A stretch of 58,568 nucleotides of DNA. Origin: Lingula anatina (taxonomy: Eukaryota; Brachiopoda; Lingulata; Lingulida; Lingulidae). Under the pieces are notes generated by a model, which saw only the letters and a list, made by a program, of their open reading frames with translations, did no database searches and was not told the origin of the DNA. The stretch is from NCBI RefSeq assembly GCF_001039355.2, contig NW_019774981.1, positions 71,712 through 130,279 on the forward strand, written 5' to 3'. Shown here one piece after another: positions 33,249 to 45,700 of the stretch. Every line of letters starts with the position of its first letter. Positions within the stretch are counted from its first letter, which is position 1. The translations under genes and the position numbers were made by a program.

Positions 33249-36200
33249 CTATTTAGGACAGCAAGGGTTATCAATCATGAGAACCACGTCAATGCCATAC
33301 ATTTCCACTAGTTCCATAAGAAAGGGGCGGTCCCCAATGGGATCCAGGCCCATACTTCTCATATGATCTGAAGTCAACGTCCTGTCCATTGACACACTAA
33401 CGTCCAACAGTGTCTGGAATATCCTGTTGTTTTGCTCTGTGAAAAATCTGAAATCGGATTTTTAATGTAATTCCTTAAAATGTTTGAATGTTTTACCTTT
33501 TCAAGATATTGACGTCTTACTATTTTTCAAAAGTTTTGAATCAATTATTTTCAATTCTAGTTACAAAACATGTCATTATTTTTCTTTGACAATGATAAAA
33601 TATGACCATCTTAAAAAACATTAGTCTTGTATGTTGTTAAATCTAAATGCAGACAACTTGACACTAAGCAGATGAATTAATTTACATACAGAGTAAACAC
33701 TTCCTCTTCCTCCATTGCTGTTTGTTCTCCAAGTCCTTCTACAAAGAATAATTGGGCTGATCTGGGAAAGAAAATGGAACTTTTAATAATCTTATTTAAT
33801 ACCAGTCTTAAAAGCAATGTTTTTTCTTGTTGGCAACAGGGGGTGGAGAGGGGAAGGTGGGTCCAATCACACACATGAACACACACGACACGCACACTTT
33901 TTACCAACATGGTAAATCTTAGACTATGAAAAAAATATCAATATTTACAAAGTAAGTAGTTTTCTAGCAGGTAGTCTAATTATGAGACCTAAGAACTGAA
34001 AAGATTAACTATGGCATAGACCCTTAAATGCATAAATCATATAAATGTGAAAATCATTTCTTACCTCTGATTATTGAGTTTTGCCATCTTATCTTTGTCA
34101 GCAGGGCTAACTCGTAGCAGTTCTTGCAGTCCAGGAACATGTGTAGTCACATCCTGGTTGTCCACATAGACATCATAAAGCTGGGTTTTACTCTGAAATA
34201 TCTTCTCTGTGGTACCTTGGGAAAAAGAGAGGAATTAAAAAAAAAATTAAAATAGGAGACCTGGATTCAGTTGAAAATGCCATGATCACTTCTTTCCCAC
34301 TGAAATTCATGTCTACCCTGGAAATTTCATCAAAATTTGTGAAGCACTTTTGAGATATTTGTCCACTAACAATGGACAAAGCAGTGATGATGAAAACATC
34401 TTTATACTAGTATCCTCCTATATTGGCGGAGTTAATAAGACAACCACACAAATACTAAGAGTATACAACAGACTCTGCATAGCTCATCATCTCATCACTC
34501 AAATTATCATTTTTCTTTAAGAATTATTTCAGAATGATTTTTTTTCTTTTTGGTTTCAGCTGAAACTTACCAACAAACATCACCTAACTCATAGTTAATT
34601 TGAAAGCACAAAACAGTTTCTTCCTCTCCTAATCAAGCACAAGTCCAGTGGCTTTAATGGAAAAAACTTGTTCATCAACTTCCTGGAAATCAAACCTACA
34701 TAAATTTCCCAGAAATGTACTTCAAAACAACATCAAAACACTCAATTATTCTCAAATTACTCATGCTGAATACTTCACTTACATGCAATAAATGAGACCT
34801 CTGATTCTAAACTGTCAATATCAGCGACGTTAATGTAGAAATAGGGCTCCACTTCGTGACTGGATATCCTTAAATCTGAGCTGTGATTGGCTAGGCAGCA
34901 GGCACAGTAAACTAGAAAAAAATTATATATGAAATATATTTTAATATATTAAAAAAGTACAAATTATATTTAAAAAATATTAAAACATGTAAATTTGACA
35001 ATAAAAAAAACCTGTGCAAGAAATAGTCCACAAAAATACCATTATTTTTCTGTTTTTCTTCTACATGTACTTCTTTTTCACTTTCACCCTATCTATATTA
35101 GATAATATTAAAAGCCAAGACAAGAAAGCTTTTACGTTGCCAATGAGTGAAATGCTAACATCATCTGAGAGTAATGTTGCAATGGTGTTGAAAGCAGCAC
35201 TTAGTGCTTTCCCATGAGAACCCCATTAATATTATCTTTACAAAGCTCATCATTCTCATAACTCAGTAACCACAAACAGCTGAAATGAATTCTGCTGAAT
35301 AAAATCAAATACCATTTTACATGTACCAGATCTTCTTTAATACTTCAGTGTAGTGAAAGCATTCTAATTCCATTGAGAGTTTTATTCTTTTAGAAAATCT
35401 GGCTTCTACCTTGCCAGCTGAGAGCTGATGGCCACAGATTGCTAAATTGAAGGTAAAACACTACATTTGCCAGTACGCATGAAAGTCCATGCGTGTACTT
35501 ACCACGATAACACACGACTCCTATAGGAGGCGGGGAGAAGAAAATTATTCGTTTCTGTAATAATGCAAACTTCCAAAGCACAAAGATTTGTTCTCCAAAG
35601 AACTTGATGAACTGTGAGAAGCAGCCGGCAGGATGTGTAATCTGGAAGATGTAATAATAATTATAATTACTACTGAGTCTGATTGCCTTGAGTTACAGAG
35701 ATAAACTGAAGACAGCAGGACCATGCTGATAATATAGGTTAAGTTTCCACTTCTGAATCAGGGGTTCCAGTTAGCTCTGAAAGTCAGGATGGTTTTGATA
35801 TCAAACAATGAAAAAGAGAGTATATGTATTTTAGGTAACTGCAAAACTACTTGTAATGTATAAAATGGATATAAAGAAAGAACTTTAGCTAAATCTTGTC
35901 TTTATTTTTAGACCAAAATTATTGGTGTATTTCTATTAAAGATAATTACATATGCAGTATATTCCACTAAAATATGTCAGTAACTATCTTTGCAACTCCA
36001 GAAATTGAAATGTGTCCACTATTTGTTTGGAAATTATATTTTAAATGTAGATATTTCAGGTGTAAACATTACATTAATATCATTAATCAACAGTAACTGT
36101 TACACTATTCAATGTTTAAGATTAATCTGGTTCATTTCTTTTTATTAGAGGGACCTTTAATAAATGTGGCCATCATCAGCCAAATTTTGAACATTATATT

Positions 36201-39200
36201 TGAGTTTGATCTATTCTTTTAAGAGACACGTCTTATTATTTAAGTCAGTTTAGATCAAGGAGACATAATAACTATTTGTCTTAATTATTTTAAATGGCTA
36301 CAAGATTTCATTTAACCCAACTGCTACTGCTTTACCTTAGATCAAAGTAGACTTAAATTTTGGTCTAAGTTTTTAATCTTTCAATTGAAATTGGCCCTAA
36401 CTGTATAGTTCTTGGAAAATCAATTCTCAATCAGAGAGTACAGCACAACTACCAATATTCACAAGTTTCCTTTTCACAATAGTATAATATGCAATTCTTT
36501 AATATTACCAACTATATTGATATGAGAAGCATTTCTAAGGTTTTGTGCCTCATTCATCACTTCTATATACAATAACGCCCCAAGAAAATACTACAAAAGG
36601 CCTCTGGGGTTGATAAATATTGATTACATGTCACCAACTCAATTAAGAATATGAATAAATGTTCCTGGTATCTGGTTGGCACTAGCTATAAGTAATGGGA
36701 GGTAATAATGAAGGGTACTCTGGCTTAGTAGTGGTTCTGTCCATACAACAGTGCAGGGATGCAAAAATGATATTTTTCTAGACGTGTTGATCTTTTATTA
36801 TTATTATTCTGGCCATACCACAGAATACGGATGCAAAAATAAATATATTTTTCAAGGTGTGTTGATCTGTTGTTACCTTCATCTAGGAGGTTATGTTTTT
36901 GGTTCTGTTACTTATTTGGTTTGTAAGTTTGTCTGTTAGCAACATTATCCAAAATGAAATTTTTAAGAACTGTTAAGATGGGTCATGGAAGAAATTATTA
37001 GAATGTGGTGGTGATCATTTAATTAATTAATTAATTAATTAATTAATGGTTAATTATTAGTTAATTATGTCTTGGCAGAAATCGGCACTCTCTAAATGCT
37101 TTTTTTTTTCTATCAAAGAAATAGAATGTGAATTGGACCTTTATATAGCAAAATAACAGAAACAATTTTCCTAGAAATTTCAACAGTTTTTCAAGGTATA
37201 TCCTGTCCAAAACAGTAGAAAAATTATCATCTATAAATAATTTCTAGTGACTAAAACAATGGGATACTTAAAAATAATAAAAAAATGTAACAATATATGT
37301 CAGGAAAAGATGCTGGATCACCAATGCAAGAGCCATTCTTAAAAACCACAACTTCAAACAGCAGTACACCAGTAAGTACTTAAACAGAATCAGAATAGAT
37401 TCAGTCCCTATATCTGCTAAATGATCATTACTACCACCTAATCCCAACAGAATTTGATTTCAACTCTATTACACAGAAGCAATCTGTTGCCTAGCACCAG
37501 AAACCATAACGGTTAAGTTCCTCCGTCATCAAAGGTCTATTTATGGAGCAGAACAATGACTGGAAATAAAATGTATTTGAGCTGATTCTTATCACAAAGA
37601 GGCACTTCCTCCTGGAAATGTACTGTGAAAACCCTGAGTTTCAGAGTACTTAGAGCAACTGCCTCTACCCAATATATATGCTGATAACAGAGGCAAACTA
37701 CCAGCTAGACTCTGAAACTCAGGGCGGTTCTGTTGGCATATACTGAATGGGCAACTGAAGGTTGTTAAGTGTTAATACGTGAGATACCTACAATCAAGAA
37801 ATGGTGAATACCACTAATTTTTCCTCATGAAAACAAGCACTAGTACTGTAATTATCTCCGTGGCAACAAGAACTGTGATTACCCAGAGTTTCTGGGCATT
37901 GAGAACTTCACCAGTGTACATACACTCCATAATGGTTTGGCATACTGATAATACCCCCATCACACTAGAGGCGGAATTTTTGAATGTCTTTAATAATAGC
38001 TTACTTTGAGTTCTGGCAGTATGTCACTACTAGGTGTCGATGCTGGAGTCGATGTTAAGTTTCGTAAGCTCCCCGCGCTACCACTGGGTGGCAGCACTGC
38101 TTTCTTGTCTTCGTAGAATGCCTCTAACTGGGAGTACCTGCCTGGGGTCTCCAACTGGTGTCTAGACACATGAGAATAAAAGATCAGTGAAAACACAACA
38201 CTGTCGTGCTGTCCATGTGTTTGGGCGTGTGTGCAGGCATGTATACATGCATATCTGCCCGTGTGAAAGTAAAAGTAGTTTGTGCCTTTCAGTGTAGGAA
38301 TTCATGTGTACAAGTGTCTGTACAATGTGTGCTTATGTTTGTGCATTTCCGTGCATGCGTACATATGTGCATGCACATGTGTGTGTGTGTGTGGGGAGGA
38401 AAAGGGGAGGAGAAGAAAAAAAAACGCACCTGACTTGGGTTTCCAGTAATTGCATGTGTCTATATAAAAGTGTGTATGAGGTTGAGAGGATTCCCACAGA
38501 CTTCATTCTGGCACCCCTCTCTATCTGGCTTTCCACTGGCATGTTCTCAAAGCACGCTAGGCCATAGAACTCGGCTTTTCTAAAATATCTGGAAGAACAA
38601 ATCATAGCAGTGAATTACACAGCCCAATGGTTATTGGCAATACAGTTCTTGACCATTTTCCCCTTGAATGACTTTTCTTGCTGATTAACACTCCGAGAAC
38701 TTCATGCACACTTTGAATAAATGACTGGAATCGATTCCGGAACCTATTTCCTTACACAGTGATTGTTTCTGGTCTATGGTCAATATTGGTCAAGCTTACT
38801 CTAAAACGCATCAACACAAAATACTGTGGTCTTAACTTCAGGGACTTACAAGTACTCCATGCTTTTCACAAAAAGTAAGTGTTGAGGCATAGCAAAGACT
38901 TATAATTGGATAGATGACTTATGTACATTAATTGTGACTTTGTCAAATTGGTCTACTCAGAGTTTTTTTTTTATGAATACATGGCTGCTTCACATTAAAT
39001 GCACTAAACATTCTTAAATGGGCTATTGTACATGATCAATGAGAATAAAATTTCAGCCAATAAAATGACAATTTTCTCAAAAGCTTAGGTAGAAGAACAG
39101 AGATAAAATGAGGTGATCTTTTAGATATTTTCTGGATTTTGTAAATACCATCTCTGTGGACCCTGTGATTATCAGAAGTTCACCACATGGTGCAGCTCTG

Positions 39201-42200
39201 ATCTTTTTATCGTCCCACACATCAGAAACATAACTGATTTAAATCAATATTCTTAGTGGGCTACGATTCTAGCCCAAAAACTGATCTGAAATGTTTGTGA
39301 AACAGGCCCTCTTTGATTATGAAACCTTCAAACCAGGTAGGATAAATCTTGTCTCTCCATTGTACCATCCTTCAGAGAAATAATTGATTTAAGACACTAG
39401 CCATGCCCAGTTGTATGGATGATTAGGAATCATATTCAGCTGAGACAGTATATAGTATTAAATTAAGATGTTACAACTGCAATGTAAATGCGCCTTCAGA
39501 GAACATCCTACACATGAGTTAACAAGAATCAATATCCCGCCCTCAGCTAATTCACTGTACAAACACTGACAAAAAGCAAGTTACCAAGATGCATCAGAAA
39601 GAAGATGCGTTGTACATGTAGCTATTAATGCAACGTACAGTGCTCTTTATGTACTAGTACAAACACAGTTCTGAAAATGTCACCATCTTTTCGTTTACTG
39701 CCTTAGATGTATTATACAAACCAGAATAATACCTGAAAGTACTCTTCTCCAAAGTGAAAATTATGGATAGCAGGCACATTCGCAATTCATTGTATAATTG
39801 ATGATACTTTGTGTACTGATTGATGAAAAAAATGGCAATTTTGATGGAATAGCTTACTTCAGTAATTACGTGATAAATGCACACTGCAGAAAATTGGTAT
39901 GGATGTATTAAACAAGTCAAGAATGTAACTCATGCATGTACTGGGTATCTCACTGCATTAAAAACTGCATCACAGATTGAGAAAATCATCATCATGTCAC
40001 AAACAGACGCCAACACAATAGTTGGCCACTCATGATAGCCACTAGCCTCATGCCAAAGGCCAGTGTACCTGAAACAAGCAAACCTAAAAATATATATATT
40101 TTTTCTTGCAATAATTTTTTTGCAACTATAAATTTTGCTAGTTTGTTAGTTTGTTAGCTGGACCAGCAAATTGTTGTACATTTGGAGGACAAACTGGCCA
40201 ATTTTTGGGCTAAAAATCTTCCTCAAAACTGTCCCTCATGACTTCAATTATTCTATTTTTTTCACAAAAATATGCTTTTCTGACATATGCCAAACTAGTT
40301 ATTCATAACTTTCTACTTAGCTTTTCCGAGCACAATAACAAAACATACTAGTGTTACATAGAAAAGCGTAATCAATTCTGCTGCAAATTAAATTCTACAA
40401 GTAATCACCATCATACATCTAAATTTACCAAGCATTTGGCAGGCTTCCTTATCAGTAATAGCAAGGCTGGTGCATTTTTAATGGTAACATGACCACAAGC
40501 ATGTTGATGATGTGTTGATTTATCTGCTTAGTTAACCATGCTGTACACAGGAAATCAATATGAACTAACTCCCAAAGAACCCAACACACAGGTTCTCACA
40601 CTGCACTTAAGGTTAGACACCTGGCTTCAAGAACATAGTATACATACAGTCCCAAGATGGGTTTATATCCAACTTGGGTTAACCCTTGTTGGTACAGTCC
40701 AAAGCTGGAGACTTGTTATCTGGTTAAAGTTTTACTGCAATTGAAAATGTTTCTAGGGCATGTTTTCCAGGACAACATATCCTGCACACTTTTTAAGCTA
40801 CTTACCTTCCCCAATTCAGACCTTAAAAATGACGAAACATCACAAATAAAAGTACCATACACATATTTCGAAATTGTACGGTGAGTAGAAAAAGGTTTTC
40901 TTTTTTTCCTAAATAGTATTTTCTTTTTTTAAGGAAAACTGAATTTAAGGACAGGAGAGCTTCAAGTGAGATCTGCCATAGGAAGCAAATGCAATCCCTG
41001 TTTCTCCCGTGACCACTACTACAACAAACACTGGAGAACAAAATGGAATATGAACTTAATCAAAGTTGGGACAGAGAAAGGTCAGCCCAAATTGTCTACA
41101 GGCATGTCCATGACATGTTAACTTCCTGGTCATACAAATGGATACACATAAATTAATTTGAAAGTTCATTTTTCACCCTCATAAAGGACACAAGTCTGTA
41201 AGTTTCCATTTAAAATAATTAAGCAGCAAGCATGATAAAATTTTATTGAATGAAAAAAATGCATGGTTAAGTATACAATGTATTTATGCAATCATAAACA
41301 TACACTATCAAACGTACAAATGCATATTTCTAATCTCTATTTCTGAACTCAGTAACAGGCATGGGAATGCCCAGCTTCATTTCTAACAGATCAATGCAGC
41401 AGAAAACTTAGTAAATATGGGTATTTGCATAGCTTGTATCTTTACTTATTTACAGAACACCTGAAATATTCCAAGTACAGAATGATGAACCCTAAGTTGA
41501 GTACCCTATACTTACACAAAATCTTTTAAGAGATGATGTGACCCGCTTGGCATAGATTTAAATTCTACTCCCTCAAGATCCATTTCTTGTGGAAGGCACC
41601 ACTCTATCACATTTCCTGGAATGAAAAATAAATAGTACACATACTGTTTATCTTAAATAAATTAACATGCACCTTTAAGCATATTGGTATTATCTTAATT
41701 AAAATAAATAAAATAACTCGATCCATTATACCGGTATATCAAGTTTCATAGGACAGATACCTTTTTGTTACATACTACACTGTTATATCTCCTGGCTTAA
41801 AAAAGGGGTGATGTGGGGGGGGGGGGGGTTATCACTGGTAGCCTCCAGCACATTTTCATGTATACTCATAGCCGTCGAATGATATAGGCTACTACTGTAC
41901 TAGTATACCATATTTATCCGTACCAGAGCCATATACACATGTACTGTATCGCGCATCACTTTGATATAATTTTTAACTTTTTAAAAACAATTCAAATCAA
42001 TTTGGTGAAAATAAATCAGTAAATATCCAAGCTAGCATACTTGGTACATGTACCAGTACATGTACTATCTTTCTGATTTTACATAACGACCGCGTACTTG
42101 ATATCGATAACACCTTACTGAATCATAATCATACATATAATACCTGCAAATTCACTGTTAGTGACTGATTACCTGCTTTTGTATCAAAAGCCACAACAAA

Positions 42201-42368
42201 CACAGACACAATATGGTCCACTTCTGTCAAATTTTGCTCCGAGTTGGTTGGACTTATCCTAATCAGCCCTTCATCCTGCGTTGAAAGAACTCCTAGGTGA
42301 TTATCCCTCTTATAAAGAGACCTGATTTTCTGTCTGGGATCTTGAAAATCTGTGCTTTCATCGTCCAN
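33249..42368 (-). CDS. DENND11: DENND11 (LCHN/KIAA1147), nine coding exons
   Basis: A DENN-domain protein; the family acts on Rab GTPases in membrane traffic. Exons: 42173-42368, 41516-41615, 38430-38588, 38005-38161, 35503-35641, 34783-34911, 34065-34215, 33690-33761, 33249-33447. All junctions are GT-AG and the phases fit, giving 433 codons (human is about 455). Hallmarks in order: [155 protein letters not shown], and the C-terminus [16 protein letters not shown]. The start codon is NTG, where N is the ambiguous base 42368; it is ATG only if that base is T on the plus strand. Ty3/Gypsy sequence begins on its other side, so the true 5' end may be missing. Confidence 0.95.
33762..34064 (-). 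other. DENND11 intron 7
   Basis: Contains an interrupted CA-rich patch near 33870-33898; nothing else seen. Confidence 0.8.
34216..34782 (-). other. DENND11 intron 6
   Basis: AT-rich; no additional feature seen. Confidence 0.8.
34912..35502 (-). other. DENND11 intron 5
   Basis: AT-rich; a T-rich small open frame on the plus strand is not supported as a gene. Confidence 0.8.
36890..37105 (+). repeat. Dispersed repeat copy 2 (AGCAACATTA family)
   Basis: Shares with copy 1 TGTTAGCAACATTAT, GGTGGTGATC, TTAATTAATGGT, TGTCTTGG and CACTCTCTAAATGCTTTT in the same order and orientation. The (AATT)n run at 37017-37047 is an expansion of the TTAATTAATGG segment present once in copy 1. Confidence 0.8.
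37632..37724. repeat. Perfect 16-bp inverted repeat, 61-bp spacer
   Basis: CCCTGAGTTTCAGAGT (37632-37647) and ACTCTGAAACTCAGGG (37709-37724). The spacer includes AACTGCC and TAGCTGG sequence without a coding frame. Confidence 0.8.
38206..38400. repeat. Degenerate TG-rich minisatellite in DENND11 intron 3
   Basis: Repeated GTGTG/CATGT/GCATG tracts between exons 3 and 4, ending in GTGTGTGTGTGTGGGGAGG next to the exon-3 donor. Confidence 0.8.
38589..41515 (-). other. DENND11 intron 2
   Basis: Longest intron (2.9 kb). AT-rich with no supported exon or element. Confidence 0.8.
41616..42172 (-). other. DENND11 intron 1
   Basis: Contains a G14 run at 41815-41828 and GTACATGTACCAGTACATGT near 42048; no other feature. 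Confidence 0.8.
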
Positions 42369-42690
42369 TAATCTTGTGTTTGGTTCTGGTGCCAACACAG
42401 GTGCCATGAGATCACCTGAAACTTTTAATGGACGGAGCAAGGACCGGTACCACACAAAACCCAATTTTCCACGAGGTAGAAATACCATAGCTCCTGTAAG
42501 TGGCAAGAGTCAGGGTTGTCAAATGGCATGTGAGAGGAAGGGTCGCTGGCCAAACAATGCACGGAATGCAACGGAATTTGAACCTAGGAAAACTGATCAT
42601 ACATTCCAAGGTTTATGTGATTATTGCAAGGAGCGAGGACACAAATGGCGTAACTGTCCGTCTTTGCAGCAAGGGGAGGGGGAACACTAA
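42369..42690 (+). pseudogene. A1 gag C-terminal fragment with zinc knuckle
   Basis: The nucleocapsid part of gag, which would package element RNA. The CCHC knuckle CDYCKERGHKWRNCP (CX2CX4HX4C) lies near the end, and the stop TAA is at 42688-42690. The N-terminal part is not in the window. The pol frame overlaps in -1 relative to gag, the same geometry as in copy A2, with a purine-rich AAGGGGAGGGGGAA before the stop as a candidate slip region. Confidence 0.85.
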
Positions 42691-42701
42691 GGGCTGTCGA
42701 C

Positions 42702-45700
42702 ATGGTTCAGTCGTCAGCCACACAATTTTTCAAAGACCCAGTAAAACCCACACCACTTGTGAAATTAAAAGTTGGAAGTAAAGAGGTTTTTGCGCTTCTA
42801 GATAAAGGAGCTGATATATCTGTTATTCATGAAAATTGTTGGAAAGAATGTCAGCTGCCAGAGATGATACTAGAGGAGTCCAAGGAGAGACCATCCTCAG
42901 TAACTGGAGACATTCTAACCATAAAGGGTTGCTCAAATATAACAGTGTCAATCGGGGACCAGTCTTTCAATCATCGCTTCCGTGTCGGAAGTAATGTAGA
43001 CAATTCACTGATCATTGGGTGGGATTTTATATTGGCACATGGTATAGCTATGAATCCGGGTAAACGCGAGCTAGTAATTGGTGGAGTTTCACATCCATTA
43101 GAACTGAGTCCCTCGCGACCCCCCGGTGTGTGCAGGGTCAATATGGCTGAAGACTGCTGGGTGCCACCTTGTTCAGAGGTTATTTGCCATGGACATCTGG
43201 TACACCAAAGAGGTAGACCTATGTTGAGTTATGACGGAATTTTTGAACCATCTCAAGAAAGTGGAATTGGTCTAGCACGAGTTTTAGCCAATGCTAAACA
43301 AGCACTTATACCCCTCCGTGTTATCAATGTTTCAGATCAACCTTTGTTCATTAAACAAGGGCAGTTTGTTGGTGAATTTCATTGTCTTAGTGAGCTCGAA
43401 TGTTCAAAAGTTAGAGGAATGTATGAGCTGTTAGAGTCTGACGGTGAGCACGAAAAGGCAGAAAAGTCGAGAGATGGTTGTCCCCAAATTGATCTGTCAG
43501 GATGTGACCTCACAGATAATCAGATGATGAAGCTCAGGGAGTGTTTGGAACGGAACAGTGACGTATTCAGTAAAGATCAGAATGACAGAGGTCTCACCAA
43601 TATCCTTTCTCACACCATCAATACAGGCAGTGCAGATCCAATAAAGCAGAATCCCAGGAGAGTCCCATTTCACTTGAGGGATGAAGTAGAGAAGCAAGTT
43701 CAAGGTATGCTAGAAGATGGCATAATTGAACCGTGTTATGGTCCCTGGTCCTCTCCAATAGTTTTGGTGAGAAAGAAAAATGACGATATACGTTTCTGCA
43801 TAGACTATCGCAAGTTAAACTCAGTTACAGTGAAAAATGCCCACTCTTTGCCAAGGATCGACGATGTACTCTCAGGAATGGCAGGTGCTACAATATTCAC
43901 AACGCTAGACCTGACCAGTGGGTATTGGCAGGTGCCTGTGTCTGAAGAAGATCGCGATAAGACAGCTTTCTCATTTGGCCCAGATCTGTACCGTTTCACA
44001 AGACTTCCGTTTGGCTTATGCAACGCGCCACCACTTTTCGCAAAGCTTATTGAGCTTGTGTTTAGTGGCATGAACTGGAGGGTAATGTCCACATACTTGG
44101 ATGATTTATTCATCTATACACGTACTTTTGAGGAACATTTGGAGACACTAGAGGAAGTATTTAGAAGGCTGCGTGAAGCAAAGCTCAAGTTGCAGCCTAG
44201 TAAATGCAAAACTGCACAGCCGAAAACAATTAATGTCGGCCATGAATTATCAAAAGAGGGGATTTGCCCAGATCCCAGTAACGTGGAGAAGGTCAAGAAT
44301 TGGCCACAACCCAAGAATCAGCATGAGGTTCGGAGTTTTTTAGGACTCGCCTCATACTACCGTCAGTTTGTTGAGGGGTTCGCTGACATAGCAAGACCAC
44401 TGAATAGCTTGCTGGAAGCTGGTACACCTTTCAGTTGGAACGAAGAGTGTGAGTTGAGCTTTCAGCGGTTAAAAGAAAAGTTGATTACCCCTCCAGTACT
44501 AGCTCATCCAAGGTGGGGTGAGCCATTCATCTTAAACACAGATGCATCAGACACGGCTGTGGGTGCAGTCTTGTCGCAGGAACAAGATGGCATGGAGCGT
44601 CCAATTGTGTTTGCAAGCAAATCGCTCAGTAAAACTGAACGAAAATGGGCCACGTTTGACAAGGAGTTTTGGGCAATTATATGGGCTCTGAGACAGTTCC
44701 ATGTGTATGTATGGGGCTCGAATCTAACCATCTACACTGACCATAAACCACTCACTCACCACAAGAGCTTGAATTTAGAAGCAGAGGTATCAGGAAGGAG
44801 AAGTAGATGGGCTATTGAATTATCCTCGTTTGGAGACCTGGAGATAAGATACCGCCCTGGAAAACAAAATGGAGCAGCTGATGCTCTGAGCAGGATGCCA
44901 GACACTTTATCATCTGACAGGGATTCATCTACTGCTCAAGGACAGACACCCTGTCCTGAATTTGAACCAAGAAAATGCAAACAAAGGACAAGCACTTCTT
45001 CCACCACTCAGGCAAACAGTGCACTCGACTGTGGAGATTATGTGATGGAGAAAGGTGTGGAGAAGGAAGAGAAAAATGGAAGAAAAGGGAAAGATGGGAG
45101 AGACTCAACAAAAAGGGTTCGAGTAACCACAGTGTCACCAGAAGCCACTGCAGACCCATCCATCACTGGCTCCATAGGATCAGAACAGGACCTAGACCCT
45201 GATATTTCACTGGTGAAGAGTTGGGTCAGATCTGGAAATAGACCAGATTGGCACCAAATTAAGAACCAGGGACGCGTGTTAAGAACCTTCTGGAGACATT
45301 TTGAAAATTTATCCATTGTTAATGAAACACTTTGTTACCAGTGGCAGATTCCAAAACGTGATAACGTAGTCTATCGTCAGGTAATGCCGCCAGGTCTACG
45401 TCTATCTGCATTACATGACATACACTCACTGACGGCAGGAGGTGGCCATTTAGGCAGAAACAAAACTCTTAGGAAGCTTCGGGAGAGATTTTATTGGCCC
45501 GGAATGATGCAAGAGACGCATGACTATTGTAGAACATGTCCACGTTGTGTGGGCAGACGGAAACCACTGCCAGCCATGCGGGCACCCATGGAAAGTATTT
45601 CAAGTAGTAGACCCTTAGAGTTGTTTTGCACAGACATTACAGAATTGCCTGCAACATCACGGGGAAACAAGTATGTTTTGGTAGTAGAGGACCATTTCAC

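Larger units (their letters stand above)
35642..38004 (-). other. DENND11 intron 4
   Basis: Contains dispersed repeat copy 2 (36890-37105), an AATT array, and the inverted repeat 37632-37724. Confidence 0.8.

Noticed and set aside
42352-42690. Reading A1 gag as continuous through the N into the DENND11 exon
   Set aside because: The residues before the N are the reverse complement of a conserved DENND11 exon, not gag.
44929-45316. Minus-strand frames opposite Gypsy pol
   Set aside because: Antisense shadows; the same ones recur in A2 because the pol copies are similar.
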